DNA of 44,224 bases from Phycisphaerae bacterium (GTDB lineage: Bacteria; Planctomycetota; Phycisphaerae; UBA1845): assembly GCA_029260115.1 (NCBI GenBank), contig JAJDDW010000096.1:1-44224 (forward strand), in the 5' to 3' direction. Shown here one piece after another: positions 26,356-35,040 of the stretch. Each line of letters begins with the position of its first letter. Within the stretch, counting starts at the first letter, position 1. The position numbers and the translations under genes are program-made. The notes beneath the pieces were generated by a model that searched no databases, had not been told where the DNA came from, and was given only the letters and a program-made list of their open reading frames with translations.

Positions 26356-27803
26356 GATTGATCCTCAGATAATTGTGTCCATAGGTGCATCGCAGCATAC
26401 GCACGCCACGGTCGCCAAGGTTGGGAGGCTTTGATGATCTCAGCCCCGCGTTTGAGTCCCAGCGCATGTCGAATACCCAAGTCAGTTTCCGGAAAGGCGT
26501 CGGGCCAGTGCAACGCGCGCATCGTGATGTATGCAACCGTCCACGGGCCTATGCCAGGAAGGCATAGTAGTTGTGCGAATGCTCGTTGGACTGGTGAACC
26601 AGGACACAGTAATGTCGGCTCCGCTTGACATAGTCGGGCTATGCTGCGAATCGAAGATGCCCGTGCTAGCGGTATGCCGATTTCCGCAATATCTTCTGCT
26701 CGTGCAGCCGCTATCGCAAAAGGCGTGGGTGTCAGGTGGGTCAATTCCGAGTGCGGCGTATCCACCGTTTCGCCAAAATGTTGCACAAAGCGATTTGCAA
26801 TCGTGCTAGCCGCCCGCACCGAAACCTGTTGACCAAGGACAGCCCGCCAGGCAAGCTCGAAGCCATTGAAAGCGCCAGGTACGCGCAGACCAGGCCGCTT
26901 ATCTACTAGCTTAGAAAACAAAGCGTCGTTACCCAGATGCTGGTCAATCACATCAGGTCGCGCGTGTAAATCGAACAAATCACGCAGGCGAGCCAATAAC
27001 TGTTGGAGCACGGGAGACAGTGTTGAGCTGACACGGACGATGAGCGCGTCACCATTTTCATGCATCGTAACTTCGACCCAGCCAACGTGCTCGCTGATGG
27101 ATACGGTGCGTCGATAGCATCCTTCTTCCACGCAATCAACGCCCGCGATCGCGCGATGTTCGATAAATTTCAGCAGGGCGTCCCACGCAAGCGGAGGTCT
27201 GAACGACAGATGAAGCGCGAGCGAGCCGTTCGTTTGCGCCTCCCCTGCCCGCATGCGCAGTCGGCTCGGCGGCATTCTATAGTGCAGGGCAAACGACTCA
27301 TTGAACCGGCGAACGCTGGAGTATCCGCTGGCAAATGCAACTTGGGTAATCGGTAGCTTTGTCTCCGTCAGCAGTTGCTTAGCCAAGAGCAAGCGTGAGG
27401 TTTGAGCGAGTTGTATTGGAGAGGCCCCGGTAACTTCACGTACAATGCGGCGTAGTTGTCGGGCACTTAAATCAAAATCTGCCGATAGACAATCCACATC
27501 GGCGTCACCGTTTAGGCATCCTTCTTGAATTCGCGCAACAATCCCAGATACGATAGCAGAGCGTGCTTCGTAAGGGGCGACAGTGGGGGCGCGTTCCGGA
27601 CGACAGCGAAGACAGGGACGATAGCCCGCGTTCTCCGCGGCTGCGGCGCTCACATAAAACGTGCAGCTTTTACGGCGTGCTTTTTTCGCAGGGCAAATCG
27701 GCCGGCAATAGATTCCTGTTGTGGAAATTCCCACGAAAAACAGGCCATCAAACCGCCTGTCGCTTGCGAGCAAGGCGCTATAGCAAATATCTCCATCTAA
27801 CAT
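26352..27803 (-). CDS. Ada-type regulator fused to AlkA DNA glycosylase
   Basis: A 483-residue three-part protein. Residues 1-75 are the Ada metal-binding domain with four cysteines (C33, C37, C64, C67) in GIYCRPICPAK and YRPCLRCRPE; C33 would accept methyl groups from phosphotriesters. Residues about 100-185 are an AraC-type helix-turn-helix (LPITQVAFASGYSSVRRFNE). The remainder is an AlkA-like 3-methyladenine glycosylase with the HhH motif LPGIGPWTVAYITMR and the catalytic Asp in FPETDLGIRHAL. The fusion is a known arrangement: methylation of the sensor switches on repair. The operon partner is ogt; mcsB lies 98 bases upstream on the same strand. Confidence 0.94.
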   Translation of the reverse strand: MLDGDICYSALLASDRRFDGLFFVGISTTGIYCRPICPAKKARRKSCTFYVSAAAAENAGYRPCLRCRPERAPTVAPYEARSAIVSGIVARIQEGCLNGDADVDCLSADFDLSARQLRRIVREVTGASPIQLAQTSRLLLAKQLLTETKLPITQVAFASGYSSVRRFNESFALHYRMPPSRLRMRAGEAQTNGSLALHLSFRPPLAWDALLKFIEHRAIAGVDCVEEGCYRRTVSISEHVGWVEVTMHENGDALIVRVSSTLSPVLQQLLARLRDLFDLHARPDVIDQHLGNDALFSKLVDKRPGLRVPGAFNGFELAWRAVLGQQVSVRAASTIANRFVQHFGETVDTPHSELTHLTPTPFAIAAARAEDIAEIGIPLARASSIRSIARLCQAEPTLLCPGSPVQRAFAQLLCLPGIGPWTVAYITMRALHWPDAFPETDLGIRHALGLKRGAEIIKASQPWRPWRAYAAMHLWTQLSEDQS

Positions 27804-27901
27804 GCAAGCTATGATAACAGAACTTACGCGAATAACTCGCGGTTTTCGGACATTGATTCGCTGGGGGATAACTCGTCTGGATCGAAGTCAACAAGGCGTT
27901 T

Positions 27902-28951
27902 TCACGACAGTTTTTGTCGGATATAGCTCGCTCGCGCGATGGCTCGTTCGCTACCGTTCATCGTCGTGCCTGCTCGTTTTTGAAGGTGGGCAGATTGCGT
28001 CTGCAGAAAAATGTCGTTCAGCGTCTGAATATCGATCACACTAAATCGATCCATATGGATAGCCATCCGTAGGGGAGACAGCAACGTCTGCGTTTCCTGC
28101 GTACTAATGCAGCGGGCGTTGGATAGCAGGCCAAATGCCCGCCAGACTTTGTCTTCGAACTGTTCCAAGCTGTGCTTGATAAGCGTCTCGCGGGCTGCAT
28201 ATTCATATTCGACGATGCGTGGGATAATTTTATTATTGAAAACTTCGACAATCTCTTCTTCCGAAGTCCCCAACGTGGTTTGGTTGGAAATCTGATATAG
28301 ATCGCCTACTACGTCGGTCCCTTCGCCGTATTGACCCCGTACAGCCAGCCGCATGTCGCGCGTCGCCCGCTCCACACGCTCAATTTCCTTCGTCCATTTT
28401 AATGCGGGTAAGTGCATCATCACCGATACGCGGATGCCCGTACCTACATTTGTTGGGCACACAGTGAGATAGCCTAGCTGTTTATCGAATGCGAAAGGGA
28501 TACGATCGCTAAGCTTGTCGTCGATGGCGTTTATTTTAGTCCAGAGTGCCTCAAGCTGCAGCCCTTCGCTTAACACTTGCACACGCAAATGATCTTCTTC
28601 GTTAATCATCAGTGCCGCAGATTCGTCATGAGATACGCTAACACCTCGGCTACCTTCACTAACCGCATGATGATGACTAATCAAGTGTCGTTCGACCAGT
28701 AATTGGCGATCAAGCGGTGAAGCTTTATCAACGTCGATAAAAAGTGAGGTATTTATAGGATATAATCGAGCGACTTCGTTGCTTAGCGATTCGTAAATGT
28801 CACGACGTTGCGCAGGGCTAGCCGTAGACAAAAAAGGACGCTGCGCCACATTCCGAGCGAGCCGAATGCGCGAGGAAATCACGACGTTGGCATGCGGGCC
28901 TTGTCCGCCAAGCCATGCGCCCATATGTGATGTTAAATCGTCTATGTTCAT
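27902..28951 (-). CDS. mcsB: Protein-arginine kinase McsB
   Basis: A 349-residue kinase that phosphorylates arginine side chains, marking proteins for ClpCP in Firmicutes. The phosphagen-kinase fold is recognisable: VVISSRIRLARNVA near the N-terminus, INEEDHLRVQVLSEG, and CPTNVGTGIRVSVMMHLPAL, which carries the active-site cysteine. The C-terminal ERAIARASYIRQKL matches the McsB tail. It overlaps mcsA by ATGA (28948-28951). No clpC or ctsR is in the window, so the target pathway is open here. Confidence 0.96.
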   Translation of the reverse strand: MNIDDLTSHMGAWLGGQGPHANVVISSRIRLARNVAQRPFLSTASPAQRRDIYESLSNEVARLYPINTSLFIDVDKASPLDRQLLVERHLISHHHAVSEGSRGVSVSHDESAALMINEEDHLRVQVLSEGLQLEALWTKINAIDDKLSDRIPFAFDKQLGYLTVCPTNVGTGIRVSVMMHLPALKWTKEIERVERATRDMRLAVRGQYGEGTDVVGDLYQISNQTTLGTSEEEIVEVFNNKIIPRIVEYEYAARETLIKHSLEQFEDKVWRAFGLLSNARCISTQETQTLLSPLRMAIHMDRFSVIDIQTLNDIFLQTQSAHLQKRAGTTMNGSERAIARASYIRQKLS

Positions 28952-29445
28952 ACGGATTCAGAAGCATCCATAGCTTTGATCTGATCTCTCACACTAGCCG
29001 CGAGCTCATAATTCTCATCTCGTAGCGCTTGATCCAATTCACGTCGTAGCTTGAGTGTGCCAGCTTGGCGGCGGACGGCATCATCCGACGTGGCCGGTAC
29101 TTTGCCTATGTGATGCGTGGCGTTTCCGTGCGCTCGCTGAATTAAGGGGATGAGCGCTTCACGAAACACCTCGTAATCATGCGGACAGCCAAGCTGACCT
29201 TTAGTTCGGAACTCGCGGAAAGTTATGTGGCAATGAGGGCACGTCTGCTCATCGGACGAGTCTATTCCCGTTTTTTGCTTAATGAATTCCTGGAGAATCG
29301 CGGTGGTCGTCTGATGGGTTTGCTTAATGATAACGCCTTCGGATTGAGCGCATGCCTCGCAAAGATGGCGTTCGCGCTTTTCGGGCACGTCCGTGATGTG
29401 CACGGTAGCCTTGGCTTTCTTGCAATGTTCGCATTCGACGTCCAT
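28948..29445 (-). CDS. mcsA: McsA, activator of the arginine kinase
   Basis: A 165-residue zinc protein that activates McsB. The N-terminus has the cysteine pairs CEHC (5-8) and CEAC (29-32); a second set (CPHC and the later GCPHDYEVF) gives another zinc site. The C-terminus is a UVR motif (ELDQALRDENYELAASVRDQI), as in UvrB and UvrC, which explains the old name UvrB/UvrC-motif protein. It is the first gene of the mcsA-mcsB pair and probably of a longer minus-strand transcript including ada-alkA and ogt. Confidence 0.93.
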   Translation of the reverse strand: MDVECEHCKKAKATVHITDVPEKRERHLCEACAQSEGVIIKQTHQTTTAILQEFIKQKTGIDSSDEQTCPHCHITFREFRTKGQLGCPHDYEVFREALIPLIQRAHGNATHHIGKVPATSDDAVRRQAGTLKLRRELDQALRDENYELAASVRDQIKAMDASESV

Positions 29446-29538
29446 GATTGCGCTACCTTACTGGACAGGTGCTCAGTTCCCCTAAATTAATTTTAGGAAC
29501 CAGCCTACCCATCGTCAAATTAAGGCCTCATGCAATAG

Positions 29539-29910
29539 TTAAGCCACTCTAGGCGGCTCAAAAGTGGCGATACAATCCTTTGCTTCGGTGACTTCAACGC
29601 GCAATACCGAGGCAATAACCTTATCGCGCATCTCATCCGCAATAAATTTAGCCACAATCTCAGCCGTGGGAAACGGGAATTGTAAGGATTCGTGCTGATT
29701 AAGGTCGGTGTTCTGTAACTTATTTAGTATTTCTGATAGCCCATGTTGGACCTCGTGAAAATCCGCGACCATGCCGAGCTCGTCGAGCGCGTCCCGGCCA
29801 AGATGGACGCGCACCAACCAATCATGGGCGTGAGGCGCTTCCAGCGTGCCATCGGGGAGTTTGACGTGGTGCAGGGCGTGGAATCCGCCATTGACACATA
29901 TTTGAAACAT
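29539..29910 (-). CDS. PTPS/QueD-like protein with altered active site
   Basis: A 123-residue member of the 6-pyruvoyl-tetrahydropterin synthase / 6-carboxytetrahydropterin synthase family. The zinc-ligand histidines appear conserved (H14 in GFHALHH, H27 and H29 in PHAHDW), as do MVADFHEV and PTAEIVAKFI. The usual nucleophile Cys (Cys-x3-HGH in QueD) is replaced: the segment reads TLEAPHAH, with Glu at -3 from the histidine. The catalytic Asp-His of LDHxxLN reads LQNTDLN. It may be a variant enzyme or a binding protein. The start is ATG 29910; an upstream frame to 30024 has no family similarity. Confidence 0.82.
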   Translation of the reverse strand: MFQICVNGGFHALHHVKLPDGTLEAPHAHDWLVRVHLGRDALDELGMVADFHEVQHGLSEILNKLQNTDLNQHESLQFPFPTAEIVAKFIADEMRDKVIASVLRVEVTEAKDCIATFEPPRVA

Positions 29911-29969
29911 GACCGCTATCCGCCGTTCCTCATGTATTGATGATGTCTGTTTGAGCCAAATCTTGCGCG

Positions 29970-29998
29970 TTTGCAATTCGATAACATCGACACTATTG
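29970..29998 (+). promoter_or_regulatory. Possible trpE promoter
   Basis: TTGCAA (29970-29975) and TATTGT (29993-29998) lie 17 bases apart, each matching the sigma-70 consensus at four of six positions. No tryptophan-rich leader peptide is visible before trpE, so attenuation of the classic type is unlikely. Confidence 0.35.
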
Positions 29999-30057
29999 TA
30001 GCTCTTAGAGCGAATCGATCCCACCCCCTACAGTTGTTTTCGCAAAAGGTTTTGCCC

Positions 30058-31572
30058 ATGCTAGAATTTCTACCACAACGCCATGAATTCGACAGGCTGG
30101 CCAACAAGGCGAATACCGTGCCGGTGTATTGCCAGTTGCTCAGCGATCAGCTTACGCCGGTTTCTGCGTATGAGCGACTCTCCGGCGGAGAGGATCATGC
30201 CTTCCTACTAGAAAGTGTCGTGGGCGGTGAAAAAATTGCCCGATATTCTTTCCTGGGTATCGATCCTATAGCCGTACTCGAATCCAGCGGCAACCAAACC
30301 ACGATTACCCGAAATGGGAAAGAAGAAACCAAAGAGAGCGCCGACCCGCTGGCTGAGTTGCAAAGCCTCTTGGCTCAATATCGCGTGGCTCAACCGGCGG
30401 CGCTACCTCGCTTCCTAGGGGGTGGGGTTGGCTATGCCACTTACGATTTAGCGCGGGCGTATGCGTCCAACAAATTGGACAACACGCCGCCGGACGATCG
30501 GCAATTGCCGGATGTGCTTTTTGGCATTTATGATCGGATGGTCATTTTCGACCATGTGCAAAAGCTGCTGATTGTCGTAGCCCACGCCCATTGCAAAAAG
30601 CAAGACTCCCTGGGCACGGCCTACGAACAGGCGTGCGACAAAATCAAGGCCACCATCGAAAAGCTTACGGTGGATACCCCGGACACCTTCCGCCCGTTGG
30701 TTCGGTCCGTTGGCGATACGAACGATTATACGAGCAATATGTCCCGCGAAACATTTGAGCAGGCCGTCGATACCTGCAAAAGTTATATCCGCGCGGGCGA
30801 CATTTTTCAGGTCGTCATTTCGCAGCGCTTGTCAGCCACGACCGAAGCGCGTCCATTCGACATCTATCGGGCACTGCGTGTCATCAATCCGTCGCCATTT
30901 ATGTTCTATCTCAAATCGCCCAAGGTATCGCTGGTCGGCGCGTCTCCAGAAATTTTGTGTCGCATCGAAGGTGATACGGTCTCGACCAGGCCACTCGCTG
31001 GCACGAGGCCTCGTGGTCGATCAGAGGCGGAGGACATGGGGCTGGAAAAGGAATTGCTCGCCGATCCCAAAGAACGAGCGGAACACGTTATGCTCGTAGA
31101 CTTAGGCCGAAACGATCTAGGCAAGGTTTGCAAGCAGGGCAGCGTCAATATTGATGATTTGATGTCCATTGAAAGATATAGCCACGTGATGCATATTTGT
31201 AGCCATGTATCTGGCACGCTAGCCGAGAATATGACCAGTATCGACGCCCTGCGTGCAGTGCTTCCGGTAGGCACGGTCAGTGGCGCGCCGAAAATTCGGG
31301 CTATGCAAATTATTGACGAGCTTGAAACCGTAAAACGTGGGCCATACGCCGGCGCTGTGGGGTACATTGATTTCGCAGGAAATATGGATACGTGTATTAC
31401 GCTGCGAACGTTGGTGATTACACCAGGAGAGAACGGCGTATCTCGCGTGGATGCCCAAGTGGGTGCGGGCATCGTCGCTGATTCCGAGCCTTCACAAGAA
31501 TACCAGGAGACGCTCAACAAAGCTCAAGGAATGCTCAGCGCGCTAAGCCTAGCCAATGCCTGGCTGAAATAA
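30058..31572 (+). CDS. trpE: Anthranilate synthase component I
   Basis: TrpE converts chorismate to anthranilate with ammonia supplied by its glutamine amidotransferase partner. About 504 residues. The LLES motif (FLLESVVGGEKIARYSFLG) forms the tryptophan feedback site. The chorismate-binding half has DIFQVVISQRLS, PLAGTRPRG, MLVDLGRNDLGKV, GTVSGAPKIRAMQII and GAGIVADSEP. PLAGTRPRG rather than PIKGTxxR favours TrpE over PabB. The start is ATG 30058, with AAGG 9 bases upstream. No trpG or other trp gene is adjacent; a nitrilase-family gene follows after 64 bases. Confidence 0.95.
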   Translation: MLEFLPQRHEFDRLANKANTVPVYCQLLSDQLTPVSAYERLSGGEDHAFLLESVVGGEKIARYSFLGIDPIAVLESSGNQTTITRNGKEETKESADPLAELQSLLAQYRVAQPAALPRFLGGGVGYATYDLARAYASNKLDNTPPDDRQLPDVLFGIYDRMVIFDHVQKLLIVVAHAHCKKQDSLGTAYEQACDKIKATIEKLTVDTPDTFRPLVRSVGDTNDYTSNMSRETFEQAVDTCKSYIRAGDIFQVVISQRLSATTEARPFDIYRALRVINPSPFMFYLKSPKVSLVGASPEILCRIEGDTVSTRPLAGTRPRGRSEAEDMGLEKELLADPKERAEHVMLVDLGRNDLGKVCKQGSVNIDDLMSIERYSHVMHICSHVSGTLAENMTSIDALRAVLPVGTVSGAPKIRAMQIIDELETVKRGPYAGAVGYIDFAGNMDTCITLRTLVITPGENGVSRVDAQVGAGIVADSEPSQEYQETLNKAQGMLSALSLANAWLK

Positions 31573-31636
31573 TATTCATGAAAGCGAAGAGGGGCGGGGC
31601 GTTGGACGCGCACTTACTATAGAGGGCTATATCATC

Positions 31637-32461
31637 ATGCGAATCGCGATGGCTCAAATACAACCAAGCACGCAAATTGAGGAAAACCGCGAAATTGCTT
31701 TAGCGTTGATGACGCAGGCTAAAGACGGTGGGGCTGATGTGATTGCCTTTCCAGAGTTGGCGATGTCTCAATTCTTTCCTCGAGAAAAAGGAAATTCAAG
31801 TGCCAAATCGTTGGCAGAGACTATTCCCGGCCCGACTACACAGATGCTATCCGATAAGGCGAAATCGCTGGGCTTAGTCGTCGTATGCAATTTCTACGAA
31901 GTAAACGATCAAGGCCAATACTTCGATAGCTCGCCCGTGATTGATGCGGATGGCACGCTACTGGGCGTAACGCGTATGGTGCATATCACCGATTTTCCCT
32001 GCTTCCATGAGACCGAGTATTACCATCCCGGCGATCGAGGCGCTCCGGTATACGAGACCCGCGTCGGCCGAATCGGCGTCGCTATTTGTTACGACCGTCA
32101 TTATCCAGAGTACATGCGGGCGTTAGGCGTCGCTGGTGCGGAGTTAGTCATCATTCCCCAAGCTGGCGCCGTGGGGGAGTGGCCCGAAGGATTATACGAA
32201 GCCGAGGTGCGCACCGCAGCATTTCAAAATGGATATTACGTCGCGCTGTGTAATCGCGTGGGCACAGAATCAAATTTGACTTTCGCAGGCGAGTCGTTCG
32301 TTGTCGATCCGGAGGGGATAGTCGTTATGCGGGCGCAGCAAGGAGAACCGCACCTCCTGTTAACCGACTGCGACCTCAGTGCCTGTGCCAAGTCGACGGC
32401 CCGACGATTATTCTGGCGGGACCGCAGACCGGAACTGTACAACGATTGGCTATGTTCTTAG
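31637..32461 (+). CDS. Nitrilase-superfamily (carbon-nitrogen hydrolase) protein with Met in place of the catalytic Lys
   Basis: A 274-residue protein with the alpha-beta-beta-alpha fold of amidases such as N-carbamoylputrescine amidase (AguB). Of the Glu-Lys-Cys triad, Glu40 (AFPELA) and Cys151 (VAICYDRHYPEYMRAL) are present. Where AguB-like enzymes have YRKxHI, this protein has TRMVHI: by alignment with the following DxPxxxExxYYxPGD segment, Met114 takes the Lys position. It may therefore use another base, belong to a subfamily with a shifted residue, or be inactive. ATG 31637 follows AGAGGG by 10 bases. Likely cotranscribed with trpE. Confidence 0.88.
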   Translation: MRIAMAQIQPSTQIEENREIALALMTQAKDGGADVIAFPELAMSQFFPREKGNSSAKSLAETIPGPTTQMLSDKAKSLGLVVVCNFYEVNDQGQYFDSSPVIDADGTLLGVTRMVHITDFPCFHETEYYHPGDRGAPVYETRVGRIGVAICYDRHYPEYMRALGVAGAELVIIPQAGAVGEWPEGLYEAEVRTAAFQNGYYVALCNRVGTESNLTFAGESFVVDPEGIVVMRAQQGEPHLLLTDCDLSACAKSTARRLFWRDRRPELYNDWLCS

Positions 32462-32525
32462 ATCGACCTCAAGCGGCCCGCGCGCGCATTAGCCACTTCA
32501 AGTCCGTTACATCAACATCGCTTCC

Positions 32526-32966
32526 CTAAGGAATCACGATCTGTTGACCGACGCGGACCATGTTCGGGTTGGAAATGTTATCGCGATTGGCGCTATAAAT
32601 TTCTTTCCATCGAGCTTGATCGTTGTAATACCGACGCGCCAATGAATACAACGTGTCGCCTTTAGCGACCGTATGAACTCGCACGCCGTAATCCGCCGCA
32701 CTGTCTAATGGCGTAGTCTCAACGGCTTGATAAGCCGAATTACCGTAATCGATGCTGGGCTGTGTAGTTGGCATAGTCGTTTGACTAGACAACATATTCT
32801 CAGCCGGGCGTTCGTTGTACGAAGTGTTCATCGCCGCTTCCACGTATGGGTCTTGATAAGTAGAAGCTGCTTGTGTCTTAGCCGATTTCTTGCCAGACGT
32901 GTTACAACCACTAAGACCAACTAAACAAATTGCTACAAGGGAAAATACTGTTGCGTTCCTACGCAT
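32526..32966 (-). CDS. LysM-domain lipoprotein
   Basis: A 146-residue probable lipoprotein. The signal peptide ends in the lipobox LSGC (Cys21), so the mature protein should be lipid-anchored. A Ser/Thr/Gln-rich linker follows, then a single C-terminal LysM domain (VHTVAKGDTLYSLARRYY ... NPNMVRVGQQIVIP) that binds peptidoglycan glycan strands. The ATG at 32966 is chosen because AGGAGG lies 8 bases before it; the in-frame GTG at 32972 is only 2 bases away from that site. Confidence 0.92.
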   Translation of the reverse strand: MRRNATVFSLVAICLVGLSGCNTSGKKSAKTQAASTYQDPYVEAAMNTSYNERPAENMLSSQTTMPTTQPSIDYGNSAYQAVETTPLDSAADYGVRVHTVAKGDTLYSLARRYYNDQARWKEIYSANRDNISNPNMVRVGQQIVIP

Positions 32967-33102
32967 TATCACGACCTCCTGTCAAATTTGGGAATGAGCA
33001 CTCCTATCTGGGTGGTAGTATAGCTAAGATTTATTATGTTGCAATGAAAAAAGTTGAAGCAGATTGTCGAATTGCGTGTGGTCGAATGCAGGGGTGTGAA
33101 TA

Positions 33103-33510
33103 TTATAAATAAATCGGGCGATCAAAGCGTAGGCCAGCGCCGATGGCTGAGTCTCCGTCGGATACACGACGCTCGGTGCGGACGATGGTGGCGTAGCATC
33201 CCTGACATAGCGCGGAGGCTAAATCCGGTGCGTCGGATTCCTTGGACAGCTCTATCTGGAATCGCTGACCAACAGATAAATTAGCCGAGGCGAAAGCGGA
33301 AACGTAAGCACCGTTTTCAGAAATATCGACCATGCGGCAACCAATGGCTGTCAGAGAACCCATGCTAGTGAGTTGGGCGTCAACTGGCCTGCTAGTACGT
33401 AACGCATTACGCCGATTTTGTGTTACGGCGGATACCACCGGTGAAACCAATGGCGAAGCCAACGGTTCTGATAGATCGAGTGATTGGAAAGTGTTTACAG
33501 TCGCGGTCAT
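33103..33510 (-). CDS. PilZ-domain protein
   Basis: A 135-residue protein with a PilZ domain, the c-di-GMP receptor fold. The binding motifs look intact: an RRNALRTSR stretch (RxxxR) at about 33-41 and DISENGAYV (DxSxxG) about 30 residues later, then VGQRFQIELS and a closing GAGLRF. It should act as a small cytoplasmic c-di-GMP responder, perhaps for motility or surface polysaccharide. GAGGG lies 9 bases before ATG 33510. A good promoter stands about 100 bases upstream. Confidence 0.87.
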   Translation of the reverse strand: MTATVNTFQSLDLSEPLASPLVSPVVSAVTQNRRNALRTSRPVDAQLTSMGSLTAIGCRMVDISENGAYVSAFASANLSVGQRFQIELSKESDAPDLASALCQGCYATIVRTERRVSDGDSAIGAGLRFDRPIYL

Positions 33511-33605
33511 GTACGGCAGCCCTCGAATTTGAACTCGACAATCGAATAGCAGCAGGCCGTTTCCAATGGATCAATGATTGGAACACACCGCTGCGCGGAC
33601 GATCT

Positions 33606-33633
33606 AGTATACTACGACTAGCACTATCGTCAA
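33606..33633 (-). promoter_or_regulatory. Sigma-70-like promoter of the PilZ gene
   Basis: On the minus strand TTGACG (33633-33628) and TATACT (33611-33606) are spaced by 16 bases and preceded by an A/T-rich run. The start of transcription would be near 33599, giving a 5' leader of about 90 bases. Confidence 0.65.
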
Positions 33634-33724
33634 TAAAAAAGCATGTGATAAGTTGTGTGGTACGAAAAGGTTACGCAGGATGACCGTTTTTCTCGCTCGC
33701 AGAAAATGGTCTGCGTGCCAAAGG

Positions 33725-35011
33725 CTAGTCCGCAGATGAAAGTGTCAATTGAACGCCGCGAACTGTTCCGACGGGCTTACCGACCAAATCCCAGCCATGA
33801 AACGGCGTATTTCGACCCATGGATTGAAATGCCTCTTTATCAACCTTCCAAGCGGCTTTTGGATCGATCATGGTCAAATCCGCTACGCTACCTATCTCGA
33901 TAGCTCGATCGGATATATTCAAAACGGCATCGGGGGCAGCCGTAAACCACTTGACCAGATGCTTCCATTCAGCCTTACCAGGTTTGACCATGGCCCAGGC
34001 GGCGAGCGCAATCGCTGTTTCAAGCCCTACGATGCCCGGCGGGGCCTTTTGGAATCCAACATTTTTTTCTTCCTCCGTATGCGGTGCGTGATCGGTTACG
34101 ATACAGTCAATCGTGCCATCTAACAGGCCCTCGCAACAGGCTAAAACGTCCCGCTTATTGCGAAGCGGAGGGTGCATCTTGGTATTAGGCATCGCGTTAG
34201 CGCATGCTTCGTCAGTCAGAATCAGGTGATGGGTACAAACCTCAGCCGTCACCCACACGCCTTCAGCCTTAGCCCGCCTAACCATATCGACCGCCTTGGC
34301 CGTGGAAATATGGGCAACGTGATAATGGCCCCCGATTTGCCGGCACAAATCGATGTCCCGCTCAATCATGGCCTCTTCAGATAGTGGGTCCAATCCTGGA
34401 AAGCCTAGCTTTTTCGAGACTTCACCGAGGTGCATAATACCGCCGTCAGATATGTGTTTGTATTCGCAGTGTTGAATAATCGGTGCGTCGACTTGCCTGG
34501 CCCTTTCAAACGCACTGCGCATCACGCTGTCATCTTCCACGCCCACGCCGTCATCACTAAAAGCTATAGCGCCAGCATCTTTTAGAGCGCGAAAATCCAC
34601 GAGCTGGCGACCCGCACGGTTTTCGGTGATCGCTGCGATGGGGTAGACCTGAGCCGCATTCGTGGCACGTCCCCGTTCGACTACCTGTGCGATTACGTCT
34701 GGCTGATCCATGCATGGCTGCGTGTTTGGCATACAGGCGACAGCCGTGAATCCGCCCGCCGCCGCCGCCCTGGTTCCAGTCTCGATCGTTTCTTTATGCG
34801 TGTGACCCGGTTCGCGTAAATGAACGTGCATATCCAAAAAGCCTGGCGCGATGATCCAGCCGGTAGCGTCGACGACTTTAGTATCCGCCGGCGACCCAGC
34901 CGCGATTTTTCCGTCGACTACGATGACGTCAGCTACCTCGTCTCGATCGCAATACGGGTCGATGACGCGGCCGCCTTGGAACATGATGGCCGACTCTTTG
35001 GAGATATGCAT
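33725..35011 (-). CDS. pyrC: Dihydroorotase
   Basis: PyrC closes N-carbamoyl-aspartate to dihydroorotate in pyrimidine synthesis. At 428 residues it is the long, class I type. The metal site is complete: DMHVHLREPGHTHKETIETG with HxH, the carbamylated-lysine-type region further on, IIQHCEY, GGHYHVAHIST, and DHAPHTEEEKNVGFQKAPPG carrying the catalytic Asp. GAGGG precedes ATG 35011. The usual neighbour pyrB is absent; instead a 56-residue zinc-ribbon gene lies 29 bases upstream in the same direction. Confidence 0.96.
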   Translation of the reverse strand: MHISKESAIMFQGGRVIDPYCDRDEVADVIVVDGKIAAGSPADTKVVDATGWIIAPGFLDMHVHLREPGHTHKETIETGTRAAAAGGFTAVACMPNTQPCMDQPDVIAQVVERGRATNAAQVYPIAAITENRAGRQLVDFRALKDAGAIAFSDDGVGVEDDSVMRSAFERARQVDAPIIQHCEYKHISDGGIMHLGEVSKKLGFPGLDPLSEEAMIERDIDLCRQIGGHYHVAHISTAKAVDMVRRAKAEGVWVTAEVCTHHLILTDEACANAMPNTKMHPPLRNKRDVLACCEGLLDGTIDCIVTDHAPHTEEEKNVGFQKAPPGIVGLETAIALAAWAMVKPGKAEWKHLVKWFTAAPDAVLNISDRAIEIGSVADLTMIDPKAAWKVDKEAFQSMGRNTPFHGWDLVGKPVGTVRGVQLTLSSAD

Positions 35012-35040
35012 CTGGGCTAGCCCTCTTTTCTATGAGAAAT

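Noticed and set aside
29911..30057. Tryptophan attenuator before trpE
   Set aside because: No leader peptide with Trp codons and no terminator/antiterminator pair is visible.
30906..31520. 204-codon minus-strand frame within trpE
   Set aside because: Entirely antisense to conserved chorismate-binding motifs; no ribosome binding site.
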